Below, one piece after another: positions 50,170 to 59,135 of a stretch of DNA of 64,000 bases (position 1 is its first letter; each line of letters starts with the position of its first letter). The stretch spans positions 186,001 through 250,000 of the forward strand of contig OY969793.1 of NCBI GenBank assembly GCA_963703145.1, written 5' to 3'. This stretch comes from Bog-756 sp963703145. Its GTDB lineage: Bacteria > Actinomycetota > Acidimicrobiia > Acidimicrobiales > RAAP-2. The position numbers and the translations under genes are program-made. A model generated the notes under the pieces. It searched no databases, was not told where the DNA came from, and saw nothing but the letters and a program-made list of their open reading frames with translations.

Positions 50170-51236
50170 GAGCCAGGTCCTCCTGTCGGCGGCTGCGCGG
50201 AGAGGCCCGGCATGATGATTGCTCGTCCGGTTACTCCACCGGAAGCCAAGGCTCGGTAGGCGTTCAGGGCTTGTTCGAATGGGAACAGGGTGGCCTTGGG
50301 TCGGATCAGACCACGACCTGCGAGTTCGAGCACCTCGCAGAGCTCTTGACGACTGCCCCAGTAGACCGACTGAAGTGACACCTCGTAGGCCTGGCTGAGA
50401 AAGCCGAACGGCCTTGAACCGCCGGCGACACCGATGAGCGTCACGTCCCCAAGCGATCGGGCGCATGCGCCGGCTGTTGCCAAGGTCACATCGGTACCAA
50501 CGCAGTCCAGTACGAGATCGGCTCCGTGCCCATTGGTTGCTGCCTTCACCTCGTCCACCGCCGAGGCTCCAGCTGTGATGCCAATGTCGGCGCCGAGTGC
50601 GAGGGCAAGGCTCAGTGCCTCCTCCTTCACGTCGACAGCAATGACGGTAGCTGAGGTCGTCGCCTTCAGGATCTGGACGGCCAAGTGACCGAGACCCCCG
50701 ATTCCTATGACTACGGCTGTCGAGGTGGGCCCGAGTTTCGCTTGTGACCTTCGGATGGCATGGTACGGCGTCACGCCCGCATCGGTCAGTGGAGCGGCGA
50801 CTTCAGGTGTTAGGCCATCGGGCAACGGGACAAGGTGTCGGGAATGCGGAACGACCATGTACTCGGCCATCCCGCCATCCAGCCCCAAACCCCCACCTGC
50901 GCCTTTCACCGGTCCCTCGCAATAGTTCTCCATGCCGACGGCGCAGCGAGCGCACTCGCCGCATCCCCAGGCACCGTAGACAGCGACCGGCTGGCCTACT
51001 TCCACCGAAGTCACACCTCTGCCAACGGCCTGCACCCATCCAGCGTTCTCGTGGCCCAGCGTAAATGGCAGAGCGAAAGGAGCAATGTTGCCGACTCCAT
51101 GCATCATGTGTAGGTCCGAGTGGCAGGCTCCAGCCGCCCCAATTTTCACGACTACCTGCCCAGGCGCCGGCTCTGGATCGTCGACCTCGACAAACTCGGC
51201 TTCCTCATGCCAGGTATGGATCTGGAGGGCTTGCAT
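50166..51236 (-). CDS. Zn-dependent alcohol dehydrogenase, NAD(P)-dependent
   Basis: 356 aa. Catalytic zinc ligands lie in GACHSDLHMMHG and GHENAGWVQAVG, structural zinc in GCGECARCAVGMENYC, and the Rossmann motif is GIGGLGHLAVQ. YMVVPHSRHLVPLP and DAGVTPYHAI are typical of the AdhP/CAD-like branch, different from the alcohol dehydrogenases at 15227 and 57722. It oxidises an alcohol or reduces an aldehyde. Middle gene of a minus-strand operon, 42 bases after the SDR gene. Confidence 0.93.
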   Translation of the reverse strand: MQALQIHTWHEEAEFVEVDDPEPAPGQVVVKIGAAGACHSDLHMMHGVGNIAPFALPFTLGHENAGWVQAVGRGVTSVEVGQPVAVYGAWGCGECARCAVGMENYCEGPVKGAGGGLGLDGGMAEYMVVPHSRHLVPLPDGLTPEVAAPLTDAGVTPYHAIRRSQAKLGPTSTAVVIGIGGLGHLAVQILKATTSATVIAVDVKEEALSLALALGADIGITAGASAVDEVKAATNGHGADLVLDCVGTDVTLATAGACARSLGDVTLIGVAGGSRPFGFLSQAYEVSLQSVYWGSRQELCEVLELAGRGLIRPKATLFPFEQALNAYRALASGGVTGRAIIMPGLSAQPPTGGPGS

Positions 51237-51278
51237 AAATTCGCTCCTAGATAGGGAGATGCATCACACAATGAGATG

Positions 51279-52055
51279 TCATCGGTCTCGGCTAAGAAAG
51301 CGTGGTGCCTCGCGGTGAACTTCAGCCCCGTCGACAACCAGTGTCTCCCCGTTGATCCAGGCTGCTTGGTCGCTGACAAGGAAGAGGGCCGCATCGGCTA
51401 TATCCCCAGGCTGCCCTGGCCGACCGAGGGGGATGGAATCGATATAGGCCTGACGGCTCTTGGGCTGGGTCGGGGCGGTCAGTGGCGTCTCTACAAATCC
51501 GGGCGCGATCGCATTGATGCGAATACCGAGGGGCCCCAGTTCCAGAGCACTGACCCGTGTCAGCATGTCGCCCCCCGCCTTTGCGCAGCAGTATGCGGCC
51601 ATCCCTTCTGTCGGTTGACGTCCAGAGATCGATGTCAGATTGACAATTGCTCCACCCAGACCGCGTTCGACCATCGCCCTGGCCTCGTGCTTTACGGCGA
51701 GGAAGACTCCCGTCAGACAGACGTCGAGCACGGCGCGCCAGCTGTCAACCGGATGATTGACGATTGGACTGAGAGTTCCTATCCCTGCAGAGTTGACTGC
51801 GATATCGACGCCACCGAAGGAATCGACGGCAACCTGTACGAGACGTTCGAGGTCTGGCTCCTGTGTCACATCCACAGTTGCTGTGACGCATCGGTCGGGA
51901 CCAATGGCTGCAGAGACTTCATCGAGCCCGCCACCATCTTGATCGCCGATCACGAGCTGAGCACCTTCTTCGGCGAACCGCTCGGCTGTGCGCCGACCGA
52001 TTCCTGACGCCCCTCCCGTGATCACAGCGACGCGCCCTTCTAAAAGTCCACTCAT
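51279..52055 (-). CDS. Short-chain dehydrogenase/reductase (SDR)
   Basis: 258 aa classical SDR. TGGASGIGRRTA then VIGDQDGGG (Asp at the second-strand end favours NAD), NSAGIG, and the catalytic Ser...Tyr-x3-Lys in LTSISGRQPTEGMAAYCCAK. First gene of the SDR/alcohol dehydrogenase/LLM operon, read leftward from a 488-base gap that holds two operator arrays. The substrate is probably a hydroxyacyl-CoA or secondary alcohol, which is inference. Confidence 0.92.
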   Translation of the reverse strand: MSGLLEGRVAVITGGASGIGRRTAERFAEEGAQLVIGDQDGGGLDEVSAAIGPDRCVTATVDVTQEPDLERLVQVAVDSFGGVDIAVNSAGIGTLSPIVNHPVDSWRAVLDVCLTGVFLAVKHEARAMVERGLGGAIVNLTSISGRQPTEGMAAYCCAKAGGDMLTRVSALELGPLGIRINAIAPGFVETPLTAPTQPKSRQAYIDSIPLGRPGQPGDIADAALFLVSDQAAWINGETLVVDGAEVHREAPRFLSRDR

Positions 52056-52233
52056 ATCCCTCCCATCTGAGTTAGCACTTCGAGACCTGTGGGGGATGAG
52101 GCTGCTGCTCCACCAAGACGCTCACATGTTCACGCAATCGCCGCTTGCCGTTGGTGTCATGACCTGACGAGGAAGGACCCCGCGATCGGAACCAACTTCG
52201 CCTCGACTCGGAGTCCCGGCGACCCACAGTACT

Positions 52234-52255
52234 TCAAACTTGATGTCGAAGTCGG
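52234..52255. promoter_or_regulatory. Period-6 operator-like array (SDR/transporter gap, site 1)
   Basis: Half-sites TCAA, TTGA, TCGA and TCGG start at 52234, 52240, 52246 and 52252. The centre lacks GACGTC (it reads GATGTCGA), which shows that the 6-bp half-site pitch, not the GACGTC core, is the shared feature. Confidence 0.6.
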
Positions 52256-52331
52256 GTCTAGAAAAATAGCCGATCACTCGATAACTGCTGATCGTGGCGG
52301 TGTGGACCCATCTCTCCGTAGACATCAAAAG

Positions 52332-52353
52332 TTGAGGCCGATGTCAATGTTGA
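52332..52353. promoter_or_regulatory. Period-6 operator-like array (SDR/transporter gap, site 2)
   Basis: Half-sites TTGA, CCGA, TCAA and TTGA start at 52332, 52338, 52344 and 52350. Like its neighbour 98 bases away it has GATGTC in place of GACGTC. Confidence 0.6.
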
Positions 52354-52543
52354 CAAAATACCGAAGCCGATTTACAGTTCCTCCGAGCAACCTTGGGGGA
52401 TCGTGACTTGCTTGAGCTGAAGCGGATTGCAGATCTGATGCGGCTCTGTGTGCGCGTCATCATCGGCTCCGCAGCTTCAAGGTCGCTGGTATGACGAAAA
52501 TAGTCTGCCCACACCCGACAAGGACGTCGGGGAAGGCTGAAGC

Positions 52544-55456
52544 ATGAGCCTGGGAACACTTGTCCTAGGAGTGCTGAATGGGCTGATTATCAGTCTGCTC
52601 GCCGTGGGATTCGTGCTCGTATACAAAGCGAACCGTTTCTTGAACCTTGCCCACGCCCAACTTGGCGTTCTCTCCGCCATGTTGCTCCTCAAGGTGGTTA
52701 ACGATTGGGGCTGGAACTGGTGGCTCTCACTGGCGGCCTGCGTGTTCGTGGGAATCGCTACCGGCTTGCTGGTAGAGCGGTTGGTCATCGGACCGGTGCG
52801 CCGCAGAACCAAGTCCCCGGTGCGTCTGCTCATCCTCTCCATCGGAGTCAGCCAGGTCCTGCTCGCCATCACCTACATTCCTGGTCTCACGCCGACATCC
52901 CAGAACCCCTTCCCGCAGCCGTTCAGTTCGACCGTCCAGGTTGGCGGGGTGGTCTTGAGTGGAATGTCGATACTGACACTGATCGGAGTACCGCTACTAC
53001 TCGTGCTTCTCACCGTCTTTTTGGAGCTCACGTCGGTCGGCAAGCAGATCCGCGCCGCTGCGGGGAATCCCGACGCCGCCCGCTTGTGTGGCGTATCCAT
53101 CTCGCGGGTCAGCCTGATCACTTGGGGAATAGCCGGAGGTCTTTCGGCTCTGGCCGCCATACTCAACGGTCCGACGACGACCTCATTCAACGCACAGGCC
53201 ATTGGCCCATTCTTGTTGATGCTGACCATGGGAGCGGCGGCGCTCGGTGCGTTCGTGTCCTTCCCCATTGCCGTGATCGGCGGTCTGGGACTAGGAATCA
53301 TCTATCAAGAAGTACTAGCCAAAACGAGCAATGCCGGGACGGCCGAGCTGGCAGTGTTCGGCGTAATCCTCCTTGCTGTTCTCCTGCGCGGCAAAGCCAT
53401 CGGGCGGGCCTTCGCCACTGAAGGGGCTGCCGTGCCGGAACGACCCGGGTTACGCGTGCCCGAAGCGCTGCGTAGCTCACTGGTACTGCGTCACGGTGTG
53501 AAATGGCTTATCGGTGCGTCATTGATCGTGGCCGTCGTATTCCCGCTCCTGCCGTACTTCAAATCGAACCTGTTTCTCTTGGTGCTGGTGCTCATCTACG
53601 CGTTGATCGGGGTTTCGCTGACCATGCTGGTCGGCTGGGCCGGTCAGGTGAGTCTTGGCCAATTCGCCCTCGTCGGGATTGGGTCCTATCTGGCCGCTCG
53701 TTGGGCCGGTGATTCAGGCTGGAGCATGGTTGAGCTGCTGATTGTGTCTGGCCTCGTCGGGTCGGCGGTCATGGTCGTCATTGGTCTTCCCGCACTGCGG
53801 GTCCGCGGTTTGGCTCTTGCAGTGACGACGCTTGGATTGGCCGTGATCGCCCCTGACTGGCTTTATCAGCAGTCATGGTTCGGTGGCAGCACCCCGTTTA
53901 GCGCTGAGGTGAGAACTGTGAGCGTCCTGCCGGGACTCGGCTCAATCGGGTCGCAGCTCTACCTCTACTACGTAGTCCTCGTTGTTCTAGTTCTGTTCAT
54001 GGCCGCGGCGGCAACCTTGCGTCGGTCTGCCGTGGGTCGAGTGATCATCGCCACGCGAGACAACGAGAAGGCAATAGCGTCGTTCGGGGTCAAGCCCTCG
54101 GTGGTCAAACTGCGGGTCCTCGGACTGTCGGGGTTTGTCGCCGCCACAGCTGGAGTGTTCTTTGCTGTTGACTGGCAGAGCGTTACGCCGACGTACTTCA
54201 CGGCCGACGTGTCGATTGCTGTTCTCGCCATCCCAGTTGTGGGAGGCCTCGGATCACTGGGGGGCGCTGTAGCGGCAGCTGTGCTGCTCTACATGTCGAC
54301 CTTCTTCATTGGACCACATCTCGAGGGCGTGCTCGGATCGGTTGGGCAAAACGTCGGTTTCCTCCTCTTTGTTAGTGGGGCAGCGGTCATCGGATCGATG
54401 ATGGGGTTTCCCAATGGCATCGCTGGCAAAGTGCAAGAAGCATGGCAGGCGTATCTCAACAAGAAGGCGGCGCGCCAAGCTGCATCGGAAGGAGGGGAGC
54501 CGTCGCTTCCATCTGAGAAAGCCCCAGCGCCAAGCGATGAGGCTGCGGTGGTCGTATCAGTCGCTGATGCCCAACGAGCCACTGCTGGTGCGACCTTCGC
54601 GAGAGCGGATGGGCGCGACCATGCCACCGGTTCGCGGGCCGGCGACGTTGTCGGTGCCCTGCCACTCGAAGTCGACAACGTGGCCGTTCATTTCGGCGGC
54701 ATAGCCGCTCTGCAGGGAGCAACGATAGAGATCGGCCCGGGCGAAATCGTCGGTCTCATCGGCCCGAATGGAGCGGGCAAAACCACCCTGATGAACGTCA
54801 TTAGTGGAGTGGCGCGTCCGGATAGGGGTTCGGTTCGGCTGTTCGGTCACGAAGTTGCTGGCCGTCCTCCGAACGTTCGAGCGGCCTATGGCGTCGCCCG
54901 GAGCTTCCAGGACGCCTCGCTCTTTGCCGGATTGACAGTGACCCAGACCGTCCAGGTGGCCATGGGGCGGCAGACAAAAACGTTGCTCCTTCCCGCCATG
55001 GTTGGGGCACCGTGGGTGCGCAGTGCGGAGCGAAAGAGTCGAGAGCGAGCCCTCGAGATCCTCGACGCCTTCGGCCTGACCCCCTGGAGGGACGCGCTGA
55101 CCTCCGAGCTGTCAACCGGCATGCGGCGGATCTGCGACTTGGCGGCGCAAGTCGCGGCGGAACCTCGGCTACTCCTTCTTGATGAGCCCACAGCAGGTGT
55201 GGCCCAACGCGAGGCTGAGGCCTTCGGTCCGCTCGTGCGCCGCATTCGCGAAGACCTCGACTGTTCCATCCTGGTCATTGAGCACGACATGCCCATGCTG
55301 ATGGGGCTTTGTGACCGCGTCTACGCCATGGAGGCCGGCGCCGTCATCGCTAACGGAACACCCGAGGAGATTCGAGAAGATCCAGCCGTCATTGCGAGCT
55401 ATCTCGGAACCGACGTAACCGCGTTCGGCCGTTCGGGCCAGATTGTTACCACGTGA
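52544..55456 (+). CDS. Branched-chain-type ABC transporter: two permeases fused to ATPase (LivH-LivM-LivG)
   Basis: 970 aa in one chain. A LivH-like permease (about 1-290, opening LGVLNGLIISLLAVGFVLVY) is joined to a LivM-like permease (about 315-630, with LTMLVGWAGQVSLGQFALVG), then an Ala/Glu-rich cytoplasmic linker (about 640-700) and a LivG-like ATPase (about 705-970). Walker A GPNGAGKTT is at 740-748, Walker B is LLLLDEPTAG, and the signature reads LSTGMRR instead of LSGGQ, a variant seen in this subfamily. Import of an organic acid or hydrophobic substrate is inferred from the catabolic setting. The substrate-binding protein and second ATPase follow directly. Confidence 0.93.
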   Translation: MSLGTLVLGVLNGLIISLLAVGFVLVYKANRFLNLAHAQLGVLSAMLLLKVVNDWGWNWWLSLAACVFVGIATGLLVERLVIGPVRRRTKSPVRLLILSIGVSQVLLAITYIPGLTPTSQNPFPQPFSSTVQVGGVVLSGMSILTLIGVPLLLVLLTVFLELTSVGKQIRAAAGNPDAARLCGVSISRVSLITWGIAGGLSALAAILNGPTTTSFNAQAIGPFLLMLTMGAAALGAFVSFPIAVIGGLGLGIIYQEVLAKTSNAGTAELAVFGVILLAVLLRGKAIGRAFATEGAAVPERPGLRVPEALRSSLVLRHGVKWLIGASLIVAVVFPLLPYFKSNLFLLVLVLIYALIGVSLTMLVGWAGQVSLGQFALVGIGSYLAARWAGDSGWSMVELLIVSGLVGSAVMVVIGLPALRVRGLALAVTTLGLAVIAPDWLYQQSWFGGSTPFSAEVRTVSVLPGLGSIGSQLYLYYVVLVVLVLFMAAAATLRRSAVGRVIIATRDNEKAIASFGVKPSVVKLRVLGLSGFVAATAGVFFAVDWQSVTPTYFTADVSIAVLAIPVVGGLGSLGGAVAAAVLLYMSTFFIGPHLEGVLGSVGQNVGFLLFVSGAAVIGSMMGFPNGIAGKVQEAWQAYLNKKAARQAASEGGEPSLPSEKAPAPSDEAAVVVSVADAQRATAGATFARADGRDHATGSRAGDVVGALPLEVDNVAVHFGGIAALQGATIEIGPGEIVGLIGPNGAGKTTLMNVISGVARPDRGSVRLFGHEVAGRPPNVRAAYGVARSFQDASLFAGLTVTQTVQVAMGRQTKTLLLPAMVGAPWVRSAERKSRERALEILDAFGLTPWRDALTSELSTGMRRICDLAAQVAAEPRLLLLDEPTAGVAQREAEAFGPLVRRIREDLDCSILVIEHDMPMLMGLCDRVYAMEAGAVIANGTPEEIREDPAVIASYLGTDVTAFGRSGQIVTT

Positions 55457-55500
55457 TGGACCCCGATCAAGAGTCAAGATCCACAACAGAGGAGAACAGC

Positions 55501-56886
55501 ATGATAGATGTGAAGCGCAGAAGGATCGGGCGGCTCATCGCATGCCCAATGGCCGTCTGTCTGATCGCAGGCGTAATGGTCACCGGAATCGCTTCAGCGG
55601 GTGCATCCGTGCGCGGCACTTCTACGGGAGCCAACGCACAATTGCTGAGCACAACGGTACCCTGTGTAAAAGGCACCGCCCAGGGCGTGACGTCCAGCTC
55701 TGTCAGGGTGGCGATCACGGTGGTGGACATCACTGGGGGATCGCTCTCCAACGCCACCGTTGGAGTTCCCTCCGCGACAACACAGGAGGACTACTGGAAT
55801 GCCGTTGCCCGCAACATCAACAACGCGGGCGGAGCTGGTTGCCGCAAGCTGAAGCTGAGCTTTTTCGACGTCAACCCGGTCGACGCGGCGAACGCACAGC
55901 AGGAGTGCCTGGCCATCGCCGCCAGTCACCCCTTCATGGTGTTGGATGTTGGGGCGTTGAGCGACGTAAATGCGAGCAATTGCATTCCAGCCGCCAAGGT
56001 GCCGTTCGCATCTCAGTACATCACCCCGACTCAACTCAAGCAGTATTACCCGTACTACTTGTCGCTGCCCGATTTGGCTACCGGGCAGCTGCAGACCAGT
56101 GTCCTGGCACTCGGCAAAGAGGGTTACTTCAAGGCATCGAAGGGTTTTAAAAACCTTGGTGTGCTTTACGACACATGCGATCCATCGTTGATCGTCACCG
56201 AACGGGCCGCGCTAAAGCAGGCCGGGGTCCCTGCAAGTAAAGTTACCTACTTCAATCTGGGCTGCCCCGCCGGTCAGAATTTCACACCTGCCGGCTTGGA
56301 GCAGGCAGTGCTTCAGTTCAAGAGCGCCAAATTGTCGGACGTGACCAGTGCGGCCGCTGGCTCTTCTCTCGCTGTGTTCACGCGGGTGGCAGGGCAGCAG
56401 AACTACAAGCCTCAGTACCTGCTGGCCTCCGACACCGTTGACCTTCCAAACGCCACGGGTGCTGACGCCGTGGATTACGCAAACCTCAACGGAGCGGTCA
56501 ACGCCGCGACGGTTGCGTACGGTGAGCAGACGTCTCCTGGCTTCGTCCCGACCGGTGGAACCAAGAAGTGCGATGCGATCATGCAGAAGGCCGGATACCC
56601 GACCGTGTACAAGTCCCTGGATGGCTACGGCGGAGTGGCTTGCAACTACCTGTGGTTCGTTCAGGGCGTGCTGAATCACGCCACATCCCTCCAGCCCAAC
56701 AAACTTCCCGCCGCACTCCACAACGTTGGAACTGTTGTGTATTCGTATCCGTTCGCGCCCGCCGACTATTCAGCGGCGCCGAAAGGTGCTCCCTATGGAC
56801 GTAGCTACTGGCGGATCGAGACCTTCAAGTCCTCCTGTAAGTGCTGGAATATCCCAAACCCGGCATTCAGCCCACCGTTCTCGTAA
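55501..56886 (+). CDS. ABC transporter substrate-binding protein (type 1 periplasmic fold)
   Basis: 461 aa from ATG 55501 with GAGGAG 8-13 bases upstream; the frame opens at 55453 inside the permease gene. A Sec signal peptide is clear: basic MIDVKRRRIGRL, hydrophobic core to about 28, then GIASAGA as cleavage region. There is no lipobox Cys. The mature part has the Leu/Ile/Val-binding-like fold (SSVRVAITVVDITGG, YWNAVARNINNAGGAGCRKL). It captures the substrate outside the membrane for the fused permease. Cys residues in KCDAIMQK and FKSSCKCW may form disulfides. Confidence 0.9.
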   Translation: MIDVKRRRIGRLIACPMAVCLIAGVMVTGIASAGASVRGTSTGANAQLLSTTVPCVKGTAQGVTSSSVRVAITVVDITGGSLSNATVGVPSATTQEDYWNAVARNINNAGGAGCRKLKLSFFDVNPVDAANAQQECLAIAASHPFMVLDVGALSDVNASNCIPAAKVPFASQYITPTQLKQYYPYYLSLPDLATGQLQTSVLALGKEGYFKASKGFKNLGVLYDTCDPSLIVTERAALKQAGVPASKVTYFNLGCPAGQNFTPAGLEQAVLQFKSAKLSDVTSAAAGSSLAVFTRVAGQQNYKPQYLLASDTVDLPNATGADAVDYANLNGAVNAATVAYGEQTSPGFVPTGGTKKCDAIMQKAGYPTVYKSLDGYGGVACNYLWFVQGVLNHATSLQPNKLPAALHNVGTVVYSYPFAPADYSAAPKGAPYGRSYWRIETFKSSCKCWNIPNPAFSPPFS

Positions 56887-56897
56887 GTGAGGGAAGT

Positions 56898-57641
56898 GTG
56901 TCGTCTGTAGCGCTTAAGGCAGTTGATCTGGACTTTTCCTATGGACAGCTGCAGGTGCTGTTCGGGGTATCGCTCGACGTCCGGCAGGGAGAGGCGCTAG
57001 CCCTTCTCGGTACGAATGGTGCCGGTAAGTCAACCCTACTCAGAGTGATAGCGGGTTTGGAAAAGCCCTCTAAGGGCACCATTAGCTATTTCGACGACGA
57101 CATCACCGGCCTACCAGCTGAGCGTCTCCCGGCCCGGGGCTTGCTCCTCGTGGTCGGTGGACGCGCGGTATTCACCGACATGACCGTGCAGGAGAACCTC
57201 GATATGCAGGCGCTCACGGCTCGAATGACCAAGTCACAATTGAACGAGCGACGTGACGTCGTCTACGAGACCTTTCCCGCGTTGGCAGCGCGGCGTCGGC
57301 AAAAGGCAGGAAATCTCTCTGGTGGCGAACAACAGCAGCTAGCTGTGGCGAAAGCCCTCCTCCTCGACCCAAAAGTGCTGTGTATCGACGAGATGTCACT
57401 GGGTCTGGCTCCCATCGTCGTGGGGGAGCTTCTCGAGGTAGTACGACGCATCCAGGCTACCGGCGTGACGATGATCATCGTTGAACAGAGCCTCAACATC
57501 GCTGCGGAGATCTGTGAGCGCGCCGTCTTCATGGAAAAGGGCGAGGTGCATTTCGAAGGGCCGACGCGCGAACTCATGGACCGAGACGACATTGCCCGCG
57601 CCGTATTTCTCGGTTCGAAAGCACCGACTGCCACGCAGTAG
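56898..57641 (+). CDS. ABC transporter ATP-binding protein (LivF-like)
   Basis: 247 aa from GTG 56898 (GAGGGA just upstream, spacing short); an in-frame GTG at 56841 lies inside the previous gene. Walker A is LLGTNGAGKSTLLR, the signature NLSGGEQQQLAVAKALL, Walker B VLCIDEMSLGLAP, and the H-loop position reads IIVEQSLNIA, with Gln where His is usual, as in other LivF proteins. It is the second ATPase of the transporter, partnering the ATPase domain of the fused protein. Last gene of the operon. Confidence 0.93.
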   Translation: MSSVALKAVDLDFSYGQLQVLFGVSLDVRQGEALALLGTNGAGKSTLLRVIAGLEKPSKGTISYFDDDITGLPAERLPARGLLLVVGGRAVFTDMTVQENLDMQALTARMTKSQLNERRDVVYETFPALAARRRQKAGNLSGGEQQQLAVAKALLLDPKVLCIDEMSLGLAPIVVGELLEVVRRIQATGVTMIIVEQSLNIAAEICERAVFMEKGEVHFEGPTRELMDRDDIARAVFLGSKAPTATQ

Positions 57642-57721
57642 TGGACGAGCCAGCCCTCGACTCAAGGGCGATTCCGACGTCGACATGCGTTGATGCCAAG
57701 ACGGCTGGAACGAGTCGCTTG

Positions 57722-58870
57722 CTAGTCGAACAGGATGACACCGCGTATGTTTCGACCTTGGCGCATGTCTTCATAGCCGGTGTTGATGTCTTCTAGTCCG
57801 TAGGTCCTGGTCACGAGCTCGTCGAGCTTGAGCTTGCCCCGTGAATACATGGACAGCAGGTTCGGCACGTCAAACCGGGGGCTACCGGACCCGAAGATGG
57901 TTCCTTTCACTTCCTTGTTCAACATGGCCAGTTGCATGAGATTGATCGACGATTCGCCCTGGAGCATGGGTGCGACTCCGGTAACGACACAGGTTCCCCC
58001 CTTGGCGGTAAGGGTCATCGCCTCTGCCATGAGGTCGCCATACATCACACTCGGGACCATGATGACCCTGTCCGCCATCTCACCGTAGGTCATTTCTCGC
58101 ACGAGGCCGATGGCTTCTTCCATGCTGGCGCATGAGTGGGTAGCCCCGAACTGAAGAGCCGAGTGTTGTTTGAACTCGACAGGATCGACGGCGATGACTT
58201 CTCTGGCCCCGGCCATGGCTGCGCCCTGTACCGCATTCATGCCAACACCGCCGCAACCAACGACGACTACGACGTCACCCGCGACGGTTCCGGCCCTATG
58301 AATCGCTGAGCCCCAGCCGGTGGCCACACCACAGGAGACCAGAGCCACAACTGCCGGGGGCAGGCTCGGATCCACCTTGATCACCGACTGCTCCGAAAGG
58401 ATCGAATGCTGAGCGAAGGTTCCGCACTTCGAGTACAGGTTCAAAGCCTCACCACGACAGAAGTGGCGTACAACCCCATCAAACATTTGACCGGGAAGCA
58501 TCAGCTGGGCGCCCTGTTGACAGAGGCTCTGTTGTCCTCTGACGCAATATCGGCATCGGCCACAAGAAGGCATGAACGACGAGGCGACCAGATCCCCCGG
58601 CGACACTTCGTTGACCCCGGCACCAACTTCCAGCACGATGCCAGCACCCTCGTGGCCGCCCAGCATCGGAAAGGGACTCGGCTGCCCGGCTTGCTCGCGC
58701 AGCACCGCAGGGAGCACAAAGTCACCAGTCACAAAGTGCTCTTCCGAGTGGCACAGCCCAGCGGCTTTCCACTCGATCAGGACTTCGCCTGGAGCAGGGG
58801 GGAGAATCTCGATTTCCTCGACCGACCACTTCTCACCAACGTCCCACAGAACGGCACCCAAACTCTTCAC
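57722..58870 (-). CDS. Zn-dependent MDR alcohol dehydrogenase (NDMA-type/Rxyl_3153-like)
   Basis: 382 aa from GTG 58870, chosen because GGAGG sits 8 bases upstream and the start then aligns with the protein at 15227; ATG 58903 has no such site. Zinc motifs are GLCHSEEH and GGHEGAG, then CGRCRYCVRGQQSLC. The Rossmann motif is GCGGVGMNAVQGAA, with SCGVATGWGSAI before it. It shares motif wording and length with the 15227 protein, so the two are paralogues. Monocistronic, divergent from the operon at 59136, with an operator array between them. Confidence 0.92.
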   Translation of the reverse strand: MKSLGAVLWDVGEKWSVEEIEILPPAPGEVLIEWKAAGLCHSEEHFVTGDFVLPAVLREQAGQPSPFPMLGGHEGAGIVLEVGAGVNEVSPGDLVASSFMPSCGRCRYCVRGQQSLCQQGAQLMLPGQMFDGVVRHFCRGEALNLYSKCGTFAQHSILSEQSVIKVDPSLPPAVVALVSCGVATGWGSAIHRAGTVAGDVVVVVGCGGVGMNAVQGAAMAGAREVIAVDPVEFKQHSALQFGATHSCASMEEAIGLVREMTYGEMADRVIMVPSVMYGDLMAEAMTLTAKGGTCVVTGVAPMLQGESSINLMQLAMLNKEVKGTIFGSGSPRFDVPNLLSMYSRGKLKLDELVTRTYGLEDINTGYEDMRQGRNIRGVILFD

Positions 58871-58909
58871 GTCTTCATCCTCCGTGACAGGGAAGTCATC
58901 CAAATTCTC

Positions 58910-58937
58910 CCAATATTGATATCGACGTCAGACTTGA
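58910..58937. promoter_or_regulatory. Period-6 operator-like array, strongest in the window
   Basis: Five half-sites, CCAA, TTGA, TCGA, TCAG and TTGA, start at 58910, 58916, 58922, 58928 and 58934. The first 21 bases are the inverted copy of 25253-25273. On the plus strand TTGATA (58916-58921) and TACTAG (58938-58943), 16 bases apart, may form a promoter for the 59136 operon, fully covered by the array. Confidence 0.72.
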
Positions 58938-59135
58938 TACTAGTGTTCTTGGAGGCGTACCCACTACCGGTGGAGACGTTGCGCCGTAGGTGGCAGCAAA
59001 GGGACTCGCCAGCACAGACGCGGCGAGAAGGATCGAGTACATATGGTGCACATGACCTGGGCTTTGTTCGCTTTTCGGGACCAGCGGGCCGCATGGTGCG
59101 AGCCAGCCATGACGCAGGATTGAGGAGGTAGCCAC

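Larger units (their letters stand above)
52056..52543. other. Divergent promoter region before the ABC transporter
   Basis: No gene is seen in 488 bases. Two operator-like arrays (52234-52255 and 52332-52353) lie roughly mid-way, about 180 and 280 bases from the SDR start and 300 and 190 bases from the permease start. Two arrays in one gap occur elsewhere only at 10009/10156. Confidence 0.55.

Noticed and set aside
57674..57683. CCGACGTCGA, resembling the operator core
   Set aside because: Only two half-sites are in phase, and it lies in the convergent gap between 57641 and 57722 where no promoter is expected. It shows that the GACGTC core alone occurs by chance.
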